Source: Candidatus Zixiibacteriota bacterium (GTDB taxonomy: Bacteria > Zixibacteria > MSB-5A5 > GN15 > FEB-12). From it: a stretch of 64,000 bases of DNA. Below, piece by piece: positions 18,163 to 28,005 of the stretch (positions are counted from its first letter, which is position 1; each line of letters starts with the position of its first letter). Position numbers and translations under genes: made by a program. The notes below the pieces were generated by a model. It was not told where the DNA came from, made no database searches, and was given only the letters and a program-made list of their open reading frames with translations. Where the stretch lies: positions 18,914 to 82,913 of the forward strand of contig JAWXAN010000074.1 in NCBI GenBank assembly GCA_034439475.1, in the 5' to 3' direction.

Positions 18163-19092
18163 ATGGAAACAATAGGGATAGGGCTTGCAATAAACGCTGA
18201 TGAACACAGCGCCCCTGCGGGACATCCCGAGCGCGCAGACAAGCTCGACGATGTCCTTGACTGGCTCAATACATCGCCACCCCAGCACATTGAAATATTC
18301 AGTCCGACAGAACATGGAACTGAGCCCATTTACCGAGTGCATGAGAGGAACTACATCGACAAATTGAAAGCGAACGTTTTGTTATTATTTCTTGATAGCG
18401 ACACCTACGTAACGCCGACATCGTTCAAAGCGGTGTGTGATGTGGTCGATCTGCTTCTCAGCGCTGTAGACAATTCGGTGTCGAACAAAACGAACATTTC
18501 GTTTGTCATTGGCCGCCCGCCGGGACACCATGCCGAACGCGCCGGAGGTATGGGATTCTGCCCTGTCAACTCGATTGCCGTTGCCGCACAGTATGCGCTC
18601 GATTCGTATCCTCTGGGACGAGTGTCAATTGTAGATTTCGACGTCCATCACGGCAACGGCACTCAGGATATTTTCTATGACCGACGTGACTGCTTCTTTG
18701 CTTCGCTGCATCAGTACCCTTTTTATCCAGGAACAGGCGCGGCAAGTGAGCGAGGGATAGGAGTGGGCTTGGGCTATACATTAAACTGTCCTCTCAAGGC
18801 CGGAAGCGGCGACCGGGAGGTACTTGACTGCTTCGATATCGCAATTATTCCTGCCTTGGAAGACTATCATTCCGAAATGCTATTTGTCTCCGCCGGATTC
18901 GATGCCCATGCCCGCGATCCTATTGGCGGATGCGCAATGTCCGGCGATGGGTTCTATCAGATAGGAGTTCGTCTCAAGAGGTTTGCCGCTGTATTCTGCA
19001 ATGGCAGAGTTATTTGTAATCTCGAAGGAGGTTATGACAAGCAGGCAAACAAAGAATCAATTGAAAACTTCCTCAGAGGATTATCTGAATGA
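18163..19092 (+). CDS. Histone-deacetylase-family (AcuC/HDAC-like) deacetylase
   Basis: A 309-residue member of the arginase/deacetylase fold. Seen: GRPPGHHAERAGGMGFC with the tandem catalytic histidines, VDFDVHHGNGTQD with the zinc-binding Asp and His, and SAGFDAHARDPIGG with the second zinc Asp, ending in LEGGYD. All catalytic positions of zinc-dependent deacetylases are present. Bacterial members remove acyl groups from proteins, polyamines or small molecules; the substrate here is unknown. It overlaps the next gene (FAH family) by four bases, so the two are co-translated. The start is supported by a promoter that ends seven bases upstream. Confidence 0.9.
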   Translation: METIGIGLAINADEHSAPAGHPERADKLDDVLDWLNTSPPQHIEIFSPTEHGTEPIYRVHERNYIDKLKANVLLLFLDSDTYVTPTSFKAVCDVVDLLLSAVDNSVSNKTNISFVIGRPPGHHAERAGGMGFCPVNSIAVAAQYALDSYPLGRVSIVDFDVHHGNGTQDIFYDRRDCFFASLHQYPFYPGTGAASERGIGVGLGYTLNCPLKAGSGDREVLDCFDIAIIPALEDYHSEMLFVSAGFDAHARDPIGGCAMSGDGFYQIGVRLKRFAAVFCNGRVICNLEGGYDKQANKESIENFLRGLSE

Positions 19093-19880
19093 ATAATGAG
19101 CGCTTTGTCCGGTTTTCAACAGAGAAAAGCATACTTTCCCGATTTGGGGTGATCCGAGAGGGCGCACTTTCCGTATTGAACTTTGCCCCATGGGAGGGAG
19201 GAAGTGAGACCGGCGAGAGGCTAAATGTCCAAGAAATTCGCCTGCTGGCGCCGGTGACGCCTTCTAAAATAGTTTGTGTAGGATTAAACTACCATGCCCA
19301 TGTCAGCGCATCCTTCTCAGCTGATAAACCTCCAGATACGCCATTGATTTTTCTGAAGCCGCCGTCGTCGGTCATTGGGCCAAAGGAAAGCATTGTTCAT
19401 CCGGAACAGAGCGAAAGAGTAGATTACGAAGCCGAACTCGGTATCGTTATTGGTAAACTCGCGCGATTTGTTTCGGAAGAGACCGCACTCGATCATATAT
19501 TTGGCTTTACCTGTGTAAATGATGTCACAGCCCGCGATCTTCAGAAAAAAGACGGCCAGTGGGGACGCGCTAAAGGGTTCGACACGTTTTGTCCCGTTGG
19601 TCCATGGATTATTCCGAGGGATGACATTGATTTTGCAAATGCGCAGGTCGAAGGGATACTCAACGATAATGTTATGCAGTCCGGAAACACTTCCCAGATG
19701 ATATTTTCGATTCCAACTATAATTTGCTATATCTCTTCGGTTATGACCCTCGAACCGGGTGATCTCATTGCAACAGGCACTCCTTCAGGTATCGCTCCAA
19801 TGAAGCCGGGTGATACAATTGTAGTGCGGATAGCCGGAATCGGAGAGCTTTCCAATACTATGGTCGCTCAAAGCCATTGA
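19089..19880 (+). CDS. Fumarylacetoacetate hydrolase-family protein
   Basis: 263 residues with the FAH fold. Seen: VGLNYHAHVSASF, IFLKPPSSVIGP, DYEAELGIVIGK with metal-binding acidic residues, CVNDVTARDLQKKDGQWGR, and IATGTPSGIAPMKPGD. Family members hydrolyse or decarboxylate acylpyruvates and oxaloacetate, or act as isomerases in aromatic catabolism; substrate cannot be assigned from motifs alone. It begins in an ATGA overlap with the deacetylase gene. About 70 bases separate it from the AlaX-like gene. Confidence 0.9.
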   Translation: MNNERFVRFSTEKSILSRFGVIREGALSVLNFAPWEGGSETGERLNVQEIRLLAPVTPSKIVCVGLNYHAHVSASFSADKPPDTPLIFLKPPSSVIGPKESIVHPEQSERVDYEAELGIVIGKLARFVSEETALDHIFGFTCVNDVTARDLQKKDGQWGRAKGFDTFCPVGPWIIPRDDIDFANAQVEGILNDNVMQSGNTSQMIFSIPTIICYISSVMTLEPGDLIATGTPSGIAPMKPGDTIVVRIAGIGELSNTMVAQSH

Positions 19881-19953
19881 TTTCGCAGCCCAAGTTCATT
19901 AAATCATACGCCCTATATTGAATAATCCCTATTAATGTTGTTTCTTTATAACT

Positions 19954-21144
19954 ATGACAGAGCGGCTATATTACACCAATCCCAGCCTGTTGTCGTTCGA
20001 GGCGACAATTACGTCGAAGGGAATGCACAAAGACCTGTATTATACCGTGCTTGATCGGTCAGCTTTCTATCCCACATCTGGGGGCCAGCTTCATGACAAA
20101 GGTGTTCTTGGCGGAGAACAGGTCGTGGAAGTTATCGAGAGCGAATCGAGCCAAGTCTGGCATCTTTCAACAAATCCTGCTGGAGAGGTGGGTGATTTAG
20201 TTACGGGGGTTGTCGATGAAACTCGTCGGAAGCGAAACCGTCAACTTCACTCTGCACAGCACCTTCTCAGCGCGGCGTTTACACACCTATTGAAGATGGA
20301 AACTGTCTCAGTCCATCTTGGCGAAGAATACGGGGCGGTGGAATTGCAGACATCGGGGATAAGCGACGAACAAATCGAAACCATAGAGCGCAGTGTAAAT
20401 GACTTAATCAGTCAAAATCTTGAGATTTCAATACTTTTTGCAACAGGAGATGAACTTGCTGCTATACCGCTTCGCAAGCCGTCCTCACGCGAAGGAATTA
20501 TCCGCATTATCAAAATCGGAGACTACGATTGGTCCGCCTGTGGAGGAACGCACTGCTCACAAACCTCGGAAATCGGTTTGGTGAAAATCATCGGGCCTGA
20601 AAAGATGCGCGGCCATATACTCGTAAAATTCCTTGCCGGAGAACAAGCATTGGCTGACTACGCTTTTCGTTTCAAAGTAACCCAAGAATTGAGCCAGCTT
20701 CTGACCTGCCATCCCTCCGATCTTTTATCAAAGGTGCAAAAACTCTTGTCAGACAATAAAACTGCCCGGACCGAAATAAAGGGGCTCCAAGAAGCTCTCC
20801 TCCCAACTTTGGTCGCTCAGCTTGCAGAAAAGAAAGTAAGAGTCTCGAAAACGCCCTTCCTGTTCCACCATGACGATAATCTTGACCCTGCATTGCTCAG
20901 CCCGTTGGCGTCCCAGCTTGCGATGTGTATAAACGGCGTGGTTATTATTACGTCTCAGGAACGACTTGTGCTTTCTGTCTCACAAACTACAGGCCACAAA
21001 GCAAACGAGTTGGTTAAATCACTCTGTCAATCGCTCGGGCTTCGCGGGGGCGGAAACGAGTCAGTTGCGCAGATTGGCGGGGTCGAGCGGAAAATGACGG
21101 AGCAAATTCCTGGGTTGATAACGGATTTGCTTTCCAAGAGATAA
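19954..21144 (+). CDS. AlaX-like alanyl-tRNA editing protein with DHHA1 domain
   Basis: A free-standing homologue of the AlaRS editing region, 396 residues (the long AlaX type). Seen: an N-terminal beta-barrel-like segment with YPTSGGQLHDKG, HSAQHLLSAAF (HxxxH zinc/editing motif), CGGTHCSQ (CxxxH), and a C-terminal DHHA1-like region ending RGGGNESVAQIGG. The family hydrolyses Ser-tRNA(Ala), and sometimes Gly-tRNA(Ala), to prevent mistranslation. There is no aminoacylation domain. A TATAAC-like hexamer lies almost against the ATG and no Shine-Dalgarno is seen. It is followed after one base by the LptD-like gene. Confidence 0.88.
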   Translation: MTERLYYTNPSLLSFEATITSKGMHKDLYYTVLDRSAFYPTSGGQLHDKGVLGGEQVVEVIESESSQVWHLSTNPAGEVGDLVTGVVDETRRKRNRQLHSAQHLLSAAFTHLLKMETVSVHLGEEYGAVELQTSGISDEQIETIERSVNDLISQNLEISILFATGDELAAIPLRKPSSREGIIRIIKIGDYDWSACGGTHCSQTSEIGLVKIIGPEKMRGHILVKFLAGEQALADYAFRFKVTQELSQLLTCHPSDLLSKVQKLLSDNKTARTEIKGLQEALLPTLVAQLAEKKVRVSKTPFLFHHDDNLDPALLSPLASQLAMCINGVVIITSQERLVLSVSQTTGHKANELVKSLCQSLGLRGGGNESVAQIGGVERKMTEQIPGLITDLLSKR

Positions 21145-21145
21145 G

Positions 21146-24100
21146 ATGCGCGTATTATTATTTGCCACCTTTCTACTGACACTGTCATCGTTTCCTGCGC
21201 AATCGCAAACACGCGAACGACTCGATCTTCACCATGCCGACGCGCTTGAGGTAATCCTTGGGCTTCAGGACACGACTGTTGTCGATGGTTCTGTCATTTT
21301 CAAAACCACTAGCGGCTTGATTTATTGTGATTCCGCCGTATGGGTCAAAGGGCTGACCGTCAAACTCATGGGAAATGTCCGCGTCGATGATGCCGAGTAC
21401 CAGCTCACCGCCGATGAAGTGGATTATAATCTGGTGACCCAGGAGGCATTCGCGAACGGGCCTTATGTAGAGCTGTGGTCGAAACAGGACTCCCTTTTTG
21501 CTGTCGGCACCGAGGCGCTTTATAACAAATCGACCAAGTATTTCCGAATGGGGAATCGGCCTACGATGTATCTGAACTACCCTGACAGCGCGAATATGGT
21601 TGAAGTCATCGCTGAGAATATCGAATACGACGGCATGCGTGTCAGAGCCGAAGCAACGGGCAACGTCATTATCACATCCAATGAGGTGTCGACTTCTTCC
21701 GGTTGCGCCATCATGAGGCCTGATCTCAACATACTCGATCTCTACCAATCACCCGTGGCAACAAAAGGGAAATCCCGCATTTCCGGCGGACTCATTTCTA
21801 TAATTTCGCTCGATAAGCAGATAAGTCGAATCGACGTCCTTGATTCGGCACGAGGTGAATTTACTGAACCTGTTGACTCGGCCGGTCTGTTTACCGACAG
21901 ATCAATTCTTTCGGGCTCACGGATTATCTTTGATTTCGCTGGTGGAGAATTGGCCCACGTGTTTTCCTATGGTCAGGCATATTCCTGGTATAATCCCTCC
22001 TCACGTGGCAAGAGTGACTCAACACAAAACAGTGTGTCCGGTGATACGATTCGGTTCACACTTGAAAATGAACTCTTAGACCGCGTTGATGTAATCGGCG
22101 GAGCAGTGGGAACGTTCTACAGCGCCAAGACAACTATGAAAGACACTGTCTCAACCACGATCGTTGATACCATCGATTATAGCTCAAGGAAAATCCAATA
22201 CGCCGTAAATGATTCGCTCATCACACTCTATGAAGATGCAGCTATCGGCTCTGGCACCGTGGCGCTCGAGGCCTTCCAGGTTGAGTTCGATACTCAAGAG
22301 AGAATTATCGAGGCCTTTTCCGCATATGAAATAAAAAGCAGGACCGATTCGTCTGCCACATTCACATCGGAGCTTCAGCCGAACACGATACCAGTTGTCC
22401 TGAAAGATAAGGAAGACGTCCTCTACGGCGACTATCTGGAATATTCAATCGACACAGAAAAAGGACGCATATTAAAGTCAAAGTCGGGATATGAGACAGG
22501 GTTTTTCTATGGAGAACAGCTCTATCGCGAAAAACGGGATATTTTTTATCTCGATGATGGCCGATACACCACTTGCGATGCCGACGAGCCGCATTTTCAT
22601 TTTCACTCCAAGCGCCTCAAACTCATTGAAAATGACCGGCTTATCGCCAAGCCAGTAGTGCTGAGTATTGGTCGACTGCCGATTCTTGCGATTCCGTACT
22701 ATGTGTTTCCGCTCAAAAAGGGACGACACTCGGGCATACTTCCCTTCACATTCGGAAATATAGAGCGGGGCGAGCGCTATATCCGAAATGTCGGCTACTA
22801 TTTTGCGCCGTCTGAATTTTGGGACGCCCAAGCCGCGCTTGACTATTATGAACAGCAGCGGTCAGTCAACTTCTATGGAAAGCTCAACTACAATAGGCGG
22901 TATCTCTTCAATGGCTCATTCGACGGTAACTATACTCGCCAGACGGGGTATAACCGATCAACGGCGGACGAATTCAAATCCGCTCGCTGGACTTTGCGAG
23001 GTTCGCACAATCATGATATTAGCCCGAGTTTCAGGGTAACATCCTCGGGACAGATACAATCTGATGCGACATATTATAATGACTTTTCTACAAACTTAAG
23101 CGACCGGCTTAACAGGGTGCTGTCCTCAAGGCTTAATTTTTCTAAGCGATTCAGCCAGTCGGTTTCTCTGTCGGGTCTGTTTTCGCAGGAACTGGATCTC
23201 GATCGAGATTCGCGCACAACAACATTTCCAGCCCTTTCCCTTTCACTTCCGGTCATTCGTCCTTTCGGAGCAGGGAATGTCGATGAGAAGGGGATATTGG
23301 ACCAAGCATGGTTTAACAGGCTCACTGTGAGCTATCGCCCATCATTGTTGAATTACTCCAGCCGCTCGGTATCAAAACGGGTGGATGTCGACACCGCTCT
23401 TTTTGCCGATACACTGGTCACCGATACCCTTATTTTGATTGACACTCTCTCGTCTCATAACAGGAAACAATACACGAGGATTGACCATCCATTCACGGCA
23501 TCACTCCCTCTCACGATCGCGCGCTACTTTACACTTAGCCCTGGTTTTTCTTACACGGAAAATTGGTTTAGGATATACAATACAGCTTTTGCGGATTCCC
23601 AGGGTATCGAAGCTGGCGCCTACCGGACTTATCTATACAGTACTGGTGTCGGACTCTCGACCAAGCTCTACGGGACAGTCACGCCCAATATTTTCGGACT
23701 TGCCGGGCTGAGGCAGGTGCTTACGCCCAATGTCTCTTACAGCTACACGCCGCAACTAAACCGCTTTCCTGAGATTAGGGCCTACGCCGGAGGGGGAGCC
23801 GGAAGCACACGCCGAAGCCAAGCCGTTTTACTCGGTCTTGATCAGGTATATCAGGCTCGTGTCGGTGAAGGAGAATTTGCCCGAGTCTACCAACTTCTGT
23901 CAGTAACCACAAATTTCGGTTACGATTTTGAGGCAGGGGAGAGAAAGTACTCGGATCTAAACACAAGTTTTTCCTCGACACTATTACCGAGGATAAATTT
24001 TTACGGTAGTTTGACGCATTCGCTCTACGAGCAAAATTCTAACACACTCAATTTCTGGTCGCCAAGCTTACAAAGCTTTGATTTTAATGCCTCTATCTCG

Positions 24101-24541
24101 CTCAATGGCACCTCGTTTATCTTCGACGATGTCTTCTCCAGACAACCCCAAGGCGTTGATTCGGCAAGCCATGTGGGTGTGGGGGGACAATTTGGCGGTC
24201 GAAAGGGCTGGGATCTCTCGGCTACATACAGCTTCAGTGAAAGCGGTTATCACACGCTGTACCGCAAAGAGAGCTTCATCCGCTTCTCGCTTCAGTTTAA
24301 CCTAACATCGCAGACAACGGTAGATTATTCGCAGTATTATGACTTTGGCGAGGGACAAACGATAAATAACGAAGTAAGCATTACCCGAACTATTCACTGC
24401 TGGACGGGTAATTTTTACTGGGTTCCGATTGGATCAAATCACGGCTATGGTTTCAGGCTCTTTGTTACGGCCATACCGGCAATCAAAATCGACAATTCTC
24501 AGAGCAATCTGAATAGCGGAACATTTTTCAACAACAGATAG
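21146..24541 (+). CDS. lptD: LptD/OstA-like outer-membrane LPS assembly protein
   Basis: A 1131-residue exported protein. It starts with a Sec signal peptide (MRVLLFATFLLTLSSFPAQS). An OstA/LptA-like periplasmic beta-jellyroll region follows, with IYCDSAVWVKG, LMGNVRVDD and VDYNLVTQEAFANG. Then come long stretches of alternating aromatic/polar residues typical of an outer-membrane beta-barrel. The segment RDIFYLDDGRYTTCDADEPH and the proline-containing PILAIPYYVFPLKKGRHSG are familiar LptD landmarks. LptD inserts lipopolysaccharide into the outer leaflet together with LptE. It is larger than enterobacterial LptD (about 780), as is common in FCB-type diderms. Confidence 0.82.
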   Translation: MRVLLFATFLLTLSSFPAQSQTRERLDLHHADALEVILGLQDTTVVDGSVIFKTTSGLIYCDSAVWVKGLTVKLMGNVRVDDAEYQLTADEVDYNLVTQEAFANGPYVELWSKQDSLFAVGTEALYNKSTKYFRMGNRPTMYLNYPDSANMVEVIAENIEYDGMRVRAEATGNVIITSNEVSTSSGCAIMRPDLNILDLYQSPVATKGKSRISGGLISIISLDKQISRIDVLDSARGEFTEPVDSAGLFTDRSILSGSRIIFDFAGGELAHVFSYGQAYSWYNPSSRGKSDSTQNSVSGDTIRFTLENELLDRVDVIGGAVGTFYSAKTTMKDTVSTTIVDTIDYSSRKIQYAVNDSLITLYEDAAIGSGTVALEAFQVEFDTQERIIEAFSAYEIKSRTDSSATFTSELQPNTIPVVLKDKEDVLYGDYLEYSIDTEKGRILKSKSGYETGFFYGEQLYREKRDIFYLDDGRYTTCDADEPHFHFHSKRLKLIENDRLIAKPVVLSIGRLPILAIPYYVFPLKKGRHSGILPFTFGNIERGERYIRNVGYYFAPSEFWDAQAALDYYEQQRSVNFYGKLNYNRRYLFNGSFDGNYTRQTGYNRSTADEFKSARWTLRGSHNHDISPSFRVTSSGQIQSDATYYNDFSTNLSDRLNRVLSSRLNFSKRFSQSVSLSGLFSQELDLDRDSRTTTFPALSLSLPVIRPFGAGNVDEKGILDQAWFNRLTVSYRPSLLNYSSRSVSKRVDVDTALFADTLVTDTLILIDTLSSHNRKQYTRIDHPFTASLPLTIARYFTLSPGFSYTENWFRIYNTAFADSQGIEAGAYRTYLYSTGVGLSTKLYGTVTPNIFGLAGLRQVLTPNVSYSYTPQLNRFPEIRAYAGGGAGSTRRSQAVLLGLDQVYQARVGEGEFARVYQLLSVTTNFGYDFEAGERKYSDLNTSFSSTLLPRINFYGSLTHSLYEQNSNTLNFWSPSLQSFDFNASISLNGTSFIFDDVFSRQPQGVDSASHVGVGGQFGGRKGWDLSATYSFSESGYHTLYRKESFIRFSLQFNLTSQTTVDYSQYYDFGEGQTINNEVSITRTIHCWTGNFYWVPIGSNHGYGFRLFVTAIPAIKIDNSQSNLNSGTFFNNR

Positions 24542-24694
24542 TCTTGGGCGATCTTCCTATTTTCACGGCAAAGCCGCCTTTCCGGCACATGGTTTTAAGT
24601 TTTTTAGTTGACACAATTTCGGGCATTCTCCTCTTTGTCGGGCGAATAGAGAAATAAGTAACCTAAACGAAGTATTTCAGGAAGGGAAACCGCA

Positions 24695-24970
24695 ATGACT
24701 AAGGATGAAATGATTGCGATGATCGCTCAGAGCACAGGGATCACGAAGGGCCAAGCGACATCGGCCATGCTGACATTTATGGAAGGTGTGACCACCCAGC
24801 TGAAAAAGGGGAAGAAGGTCAGTTTCACAGGTTTCGGGACTTTTTCCATCTCCAAGAAAAAAGCCCGCACCGGACGTAATCCCCAAACAGGGGCGGCAAT
24901 CGCCATTCCGGCGACAAAAGTTCCGGTTTTTCGCGCGGGAAAGCGACTTAAGGAAGCCGTGCGGAAATAA
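24695..24970 (+). CDS. hup: HU-family DNA-binding protein
   Basis: A 91-residue HU/IHF-type nucleoid protein. Seen: N-terminal MTKDEMIAMIAQSTGITKG, the middle KKGKKVSFTGFGTFS turn, and the beta-arm RTGRNPQTG with the conserved Pro at its tip, followed by IPATKVPVFRAGKRLKEAV. The start is behind AGGAAGGGAAA. It is a single-gene unit: about 150 bases of upstream sequence contain TTGACA at 24608-24613 without a convincing -10, and a strong terminator follows at 25000. Confidence 0.95.
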   Translation: MTKDEMIAMIAQSTGITKGQATSAMLTFMEGVTTQLKKGKKVSFTGFGTFSISKKKARTGRNPQTGAAIAIPATKVPVFRAGKRLKEAVRK

Positions 24971-24999
24971 ATCGCTATCGATTTATTTCTTTCAGGCAG

Positions 25000-25020
25000 G
25001 GCAGGTGTCCTGCCTTTTTT
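25000..25020 (+). terminator. Rho-independent terminator after HU
   Basis: A perfect 6-bp GC-rich stem, GGCAGG (25000-25005) and CCTGCC (25009-25014), with loop TGT, followed by six T. It ends the HU transcript 30 bases past the stop codon. Confidence 0.85.
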
Positions 25021-25068
25021 ATTGAATTTGAAACCTGTTTCTTTCAACCGTCTCATTTATATTAATTC

Positions 25069-27363
25069 ATGGCAAAATCGAGAAGAAGAAAATATCTCTC
25101 TGCTTGGCGGATAATTGTCGGTGTTGGGTGCACCGTCCTGGCGATGTTACTATTTGTTTCGTTAGCTTCGCACCAGTCGATCGATGACGACCGCGTCATT
25201 GAAAAAGTCGACGGTCGGCTCAATCCATTCGAACTTCCTTGGGAGAACAAGGGCGGAATGCTGGGAGCCTATTCGACGTTTGCCTTGCGTACGATGCTCG
25301 GATGGCTGTCAGTTTTTGTTCCGCTCGGCCTTATCTTCTTTTCGATTAGAATGTTCGCTGTCAAAAAAGCCGACACGTTTCGGTTTCATTCTCTTCTGCT
25401 CTTTGTTATCTGTCTGCTTGGGGCAATGGTCTACAATCTCCATCTGATTGGAGTCAATACAGAATCTGATTTTGATCCGAGGGGGGGAGGATTAATCGGG
25501 CAATCACTGACAGAGCTTATTGTCAAGTTGGTTGGGCCGGTTGGTTCATATATTTTCCTGTCCGGCACGGGCCTGGTGCTTCTCCTTGTGTATACGTCAA
25601 TTGTTCCATTGTTGTCGTCATGGGTTCGTGTGCCAGGATCGAAACTTGCTAAGAAAAGCTATCGTCTTCTGGCTGGGGCCTTCAACTCCATCTACACAAG
25701 CCTTCGTTTTGGAGAACCCCCCAATATTGAAGACGAAAGCGGGTTAGACTCTGATAGCATTGAGGACTTTGACTCCGACAGACAAGTTGCTCCAAATGAA
25801 TCACCCAGCGAAGATGGCTCTGAGTTCTCCGATGAACTTGCCACTGCAACGAACAAAAAGCGCACTGTTCCAAAAAAGACTGCACAGCCGGTACAAATAA
25901 AGTCAGTTGATTATACATACCCGTCAGTCGAGCTTTTGCAGCCGAACCCTATCACAGAATCAGCGGTATCGGTGGAAGAACTTCTTGCCACCTCTCGAGC
26001 GCTCAAGGAAACACTTGAGACCTTCGGGATTAGTATAGACGGAGGAATCGAAAAATATCCCGGGCCAGTCATTACCCGCTACGAATTTAAACCCGGAGTG
26101 GGTATCAAAGTGAATCAGATTCTTGGCCTTGCCGACGATCTGGCTCTTGCGCTCAAAGCCAAGCGCATTCGTATTATCGCTCCGATTCCCGGCAAGGCCG
26201 CTGTCGGAATCGAAATCCCCAATCGCAATCAACAAATGGTTTACTTGCGTGAAATTCTTGATTCACCCGAATACAAGGATGCCAGTATCCGTCTCCCCTT
26301 GGCTTTGGGGAAGACGACTTCCGGCAAACCCTTCGTTGCGGACTTGACTCGCATGCCTCATTTGCTTGTAGCCGGAGCGACCGGTTCAGGCAAATCAGTC
26401 TGCATGAATATTCTTATTTCATCGCTCATCTATCGTTTTCATCCGATGCAAATTAAATTTGTCTTCATAGACCCTAAGATGCTTGAGCTTTCCATCTACT
26501 CCGGTATCCCGCACCTCTCGCGGGCTGTGGTGACCAAACCAAAAATGGCCGAAAAAGTACTCGCCGACACAGTTGTAGAAATGGAAAGCAGATATCGCCG
26601 GCTTGCAATTGCATCGGTTCGAAATATCGAAGATTTTAATAGAAAGCAGAAAAACGAAGAGGATAAACTTGCCTACATTGTCGTCTTTGTCGATGAACTT
26701 GCCGACCTAATGATGTCTTCAACATCGACAAAAACAGAACTGCTTATTACCCGCCTGGCTCAGATGGCGCGAGCTGTGGGAATACACCTTGTTCTTGCCA
26801 CACAACGGCCGTCAGTGGATGTTATCACCGGACTTATTAAAGCGAACTTTCCGGCAAGGATTTCATTTCAGGTCTCATCGAAAGTTGATTCGAGGACTAT
26901 TATTGATGGCAACGGAGCCGAAAAATTGCTTGGAAATGGTGATATGTTATTCCTGCAGGCTGGTCAGCCTGAGCCGATGCGTATCCATGGAGCCTATGTA
27001 TCAAGCGAGGAAACCGAGCGGCTTGTCACATTTATCAAGGACCAGAATATTAATCTAAATCCAGAAGAGAGCGCTTTCCCAGAGAGCGAAGATGACAGCG
27101 AAAGCGACATTGACCTTGGCGATCCGCTCTTCCGCGAGGCTTGCGAAGTGGTAATCAGACATAAACAAGGGTCAGTTTCACTTCTCCAGCGACGACTTGG
27201 GATCGGTTATCAGAGGGCGGCCCGGCTTATTGACAAACTTGAGCAAGCCGGAGTCGTTTCGGTTTTTGACGGCTCAAAGGCTCGCGAAGTCCTTGTCGAT
27301 AAGATATATCTGGAGTCTTTAACGAACTCTTCACCTCGCAAAGTTTCAAGTGAAACTCCCTGA
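25069..27363 (+). CDS. ftsK: FtsK/SpoIIIE-family DNA translocase
   Basis: A 764-residue septal DNA pump that clears and resolves chromosome termini at division. Seen: four N-terminal membrane helices within residues 15-200, an acidic linker (about 210-285), then the motor domain with GATGSGKSVCMN (Walker A) and IVVFVDELADLMM (Walker B). A C-terminal winged-helix gamma domain (GSVSLLQRRLGIGYQRAARL) would read the orienting KOPS-like sequences. Length and order are standard. No Shine-Dalgarno is visible; TATATT lies six bases upstream of the ATG. Confidence 0.95.
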   Translation: MAKSRRRKYLSAWRIIVGVGCTVLAMLLFVSLASHQSIDDDRVIEKVDGRLNPFELPWENKGGMLGAYSTFALRTMLGWLSVFVPLGLIFFSIRMFAVKKADTFRFHSLLLFVICLLGAMVYNLHLIGVNTESDFDPRGGGLIGQSLTELIVKLVGPVGSYIFLSGTGLVLLLVYTSIVPLLSSWVRVPGSKLAKKSYRLLAGAFNSIYTSLRFGEPPNIEDESGLDSDSIEDFDSDRQVAPNESPSEDGSEFSDELATATNKKRTVPKKTAQPVQIKSVDYTYPSVELLQPNPITESAVSVEELLATSRALKETLETFGISIDGGIEKYPGPVITRYEFKPGVGIKVNQILGLADDLALALKAKRIRIIAPIPGKAAVGIEIPNRNQQMVYLREILDSPEYKDASIRLPLALGKTTSGKPFVADLTRMPHLLVAGATGSGKSVCMNILISSLIYRFHPMQIKFVFIDPKMLELSIYSGIPHLSRAVVTKPKMAEKVLADTVVEMESRYRRLAIASVRNIEDFNRKQKNEEDKLAYIVVFVDELADLMMSSTSTKTELLITRLAQMARAVGIHLVLATQRPSVDVITGLIKANFPARISFQVSSKVDSRTIIDGNGAEKLLGNGDMLFLQAGQPEPMRIHGAYVSSEETERLVTFIKDQNINLNPEESAFPESEDDSESDIDLGDPLFREACEVVIRHKQGSVSLLQRRLGIGYQRAARLIDKLEQAGVVSVFDGSKAREVLVDKIYLESLTNSSPRKVSSETP

Positions 27364-27392
27364 CCAAATACTTGTTTATCCGTATAACTACA

Positions 27393-28001
27393 ATGAATAA
27401 GACACTTGGTATGGCAATAGTTGTGTCCTTCGTGATTGTTTCACAGGGCAGAGGAGACAGTTTTGATTCTATAAAGAAAGAACTGTCCGAGGCAGATTGT
27501 GTCCGTATCGAATTCCTGAGTGTACTTGAATCCAAAGTATTTGAGACTGTCGATACCATGCCCGGCACCGCCCATATAGCCGAAGCCGGTTCATATCGAA
27601 TTCAACTGGGACCCGACTGGTTTCTCTATGATGGGACTGATCTGTACAGCTACTCTTTTGATAATAATCAGGTCACAATTGAAAAAGTGCCACCTGAGCG
27701 GGCATTAAATGAAGAAATTTCCTTTCTGACGCGACTTGACGAATTCTATAAATCATATATACTTACACCTGGTTCGCGCTATCGTTTGATAAAGCAGAAG
27801 TCAAATGACACGAATATTCCTGACTCGATGATTGTCATGATAGACGCAAAAAAGAAAGTAATTGAACGAGTTGAATACCTTGATGAGAATAGTGACCGTA
27901 ACGTGATTCATATTATTTCACAAAATACAAAAGCCGCCTGCAAATCCGATCAATTTAAAGCGGATATTTCAGATTCCTGCGATGTCGTACGCATAAACTG
28001 A
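27393..28001 (+). CDS. LolA-like periplasmic lipoprotein carrier
   Basis: About 202 residues from ATG 27393 (the frame is open from TTG 27372). A signal peptide is seen (MNKTLGMAIVVSFVIVSQGRG), followed by a beta-rich region with the LolA-type pattern: GTAHIAEAGSYRIQ, FLYDGTDLYSYSFDNNQV and a late segment VIVMIDAKKKVIERVEYLD. LolA ferries lipoproteins from the inner to the outer membrane in diderms. Similarity is at the pattern level, and an outer-membrane-lipoprotein-sorting protein of the broader LolA/LolB superfamily is the safest reading. It is followed after four bases by rimO. Confidence 0.7.
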   Translation: MNKTLGMAIVVSFVIVSQGRGDSFDSIKKELSEADCVRIEFLSVLESKVFETVDTMPGTAHIAEAGSYRIQLGPDWFLYDGTDLYSYSFDNNQVTIEKVPPERALNEEISFLTRLDEFYKSYILTPGSRYRLIKQKSNDTNIPDSMIVMIDAKKKVIERVEYLDENSDRNVIHIISQNTKAACKSDQFKADISDSCDVVRIN

Positions 28002-28005
28002 TTCT

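Noticed and set aside
24608..24636. TTGACA upstream of HU as a promoter
   Set aside because: The -35 is good but no acceptable -10 lies at 16-18 bases (CTCTTT); not listed as a feature.
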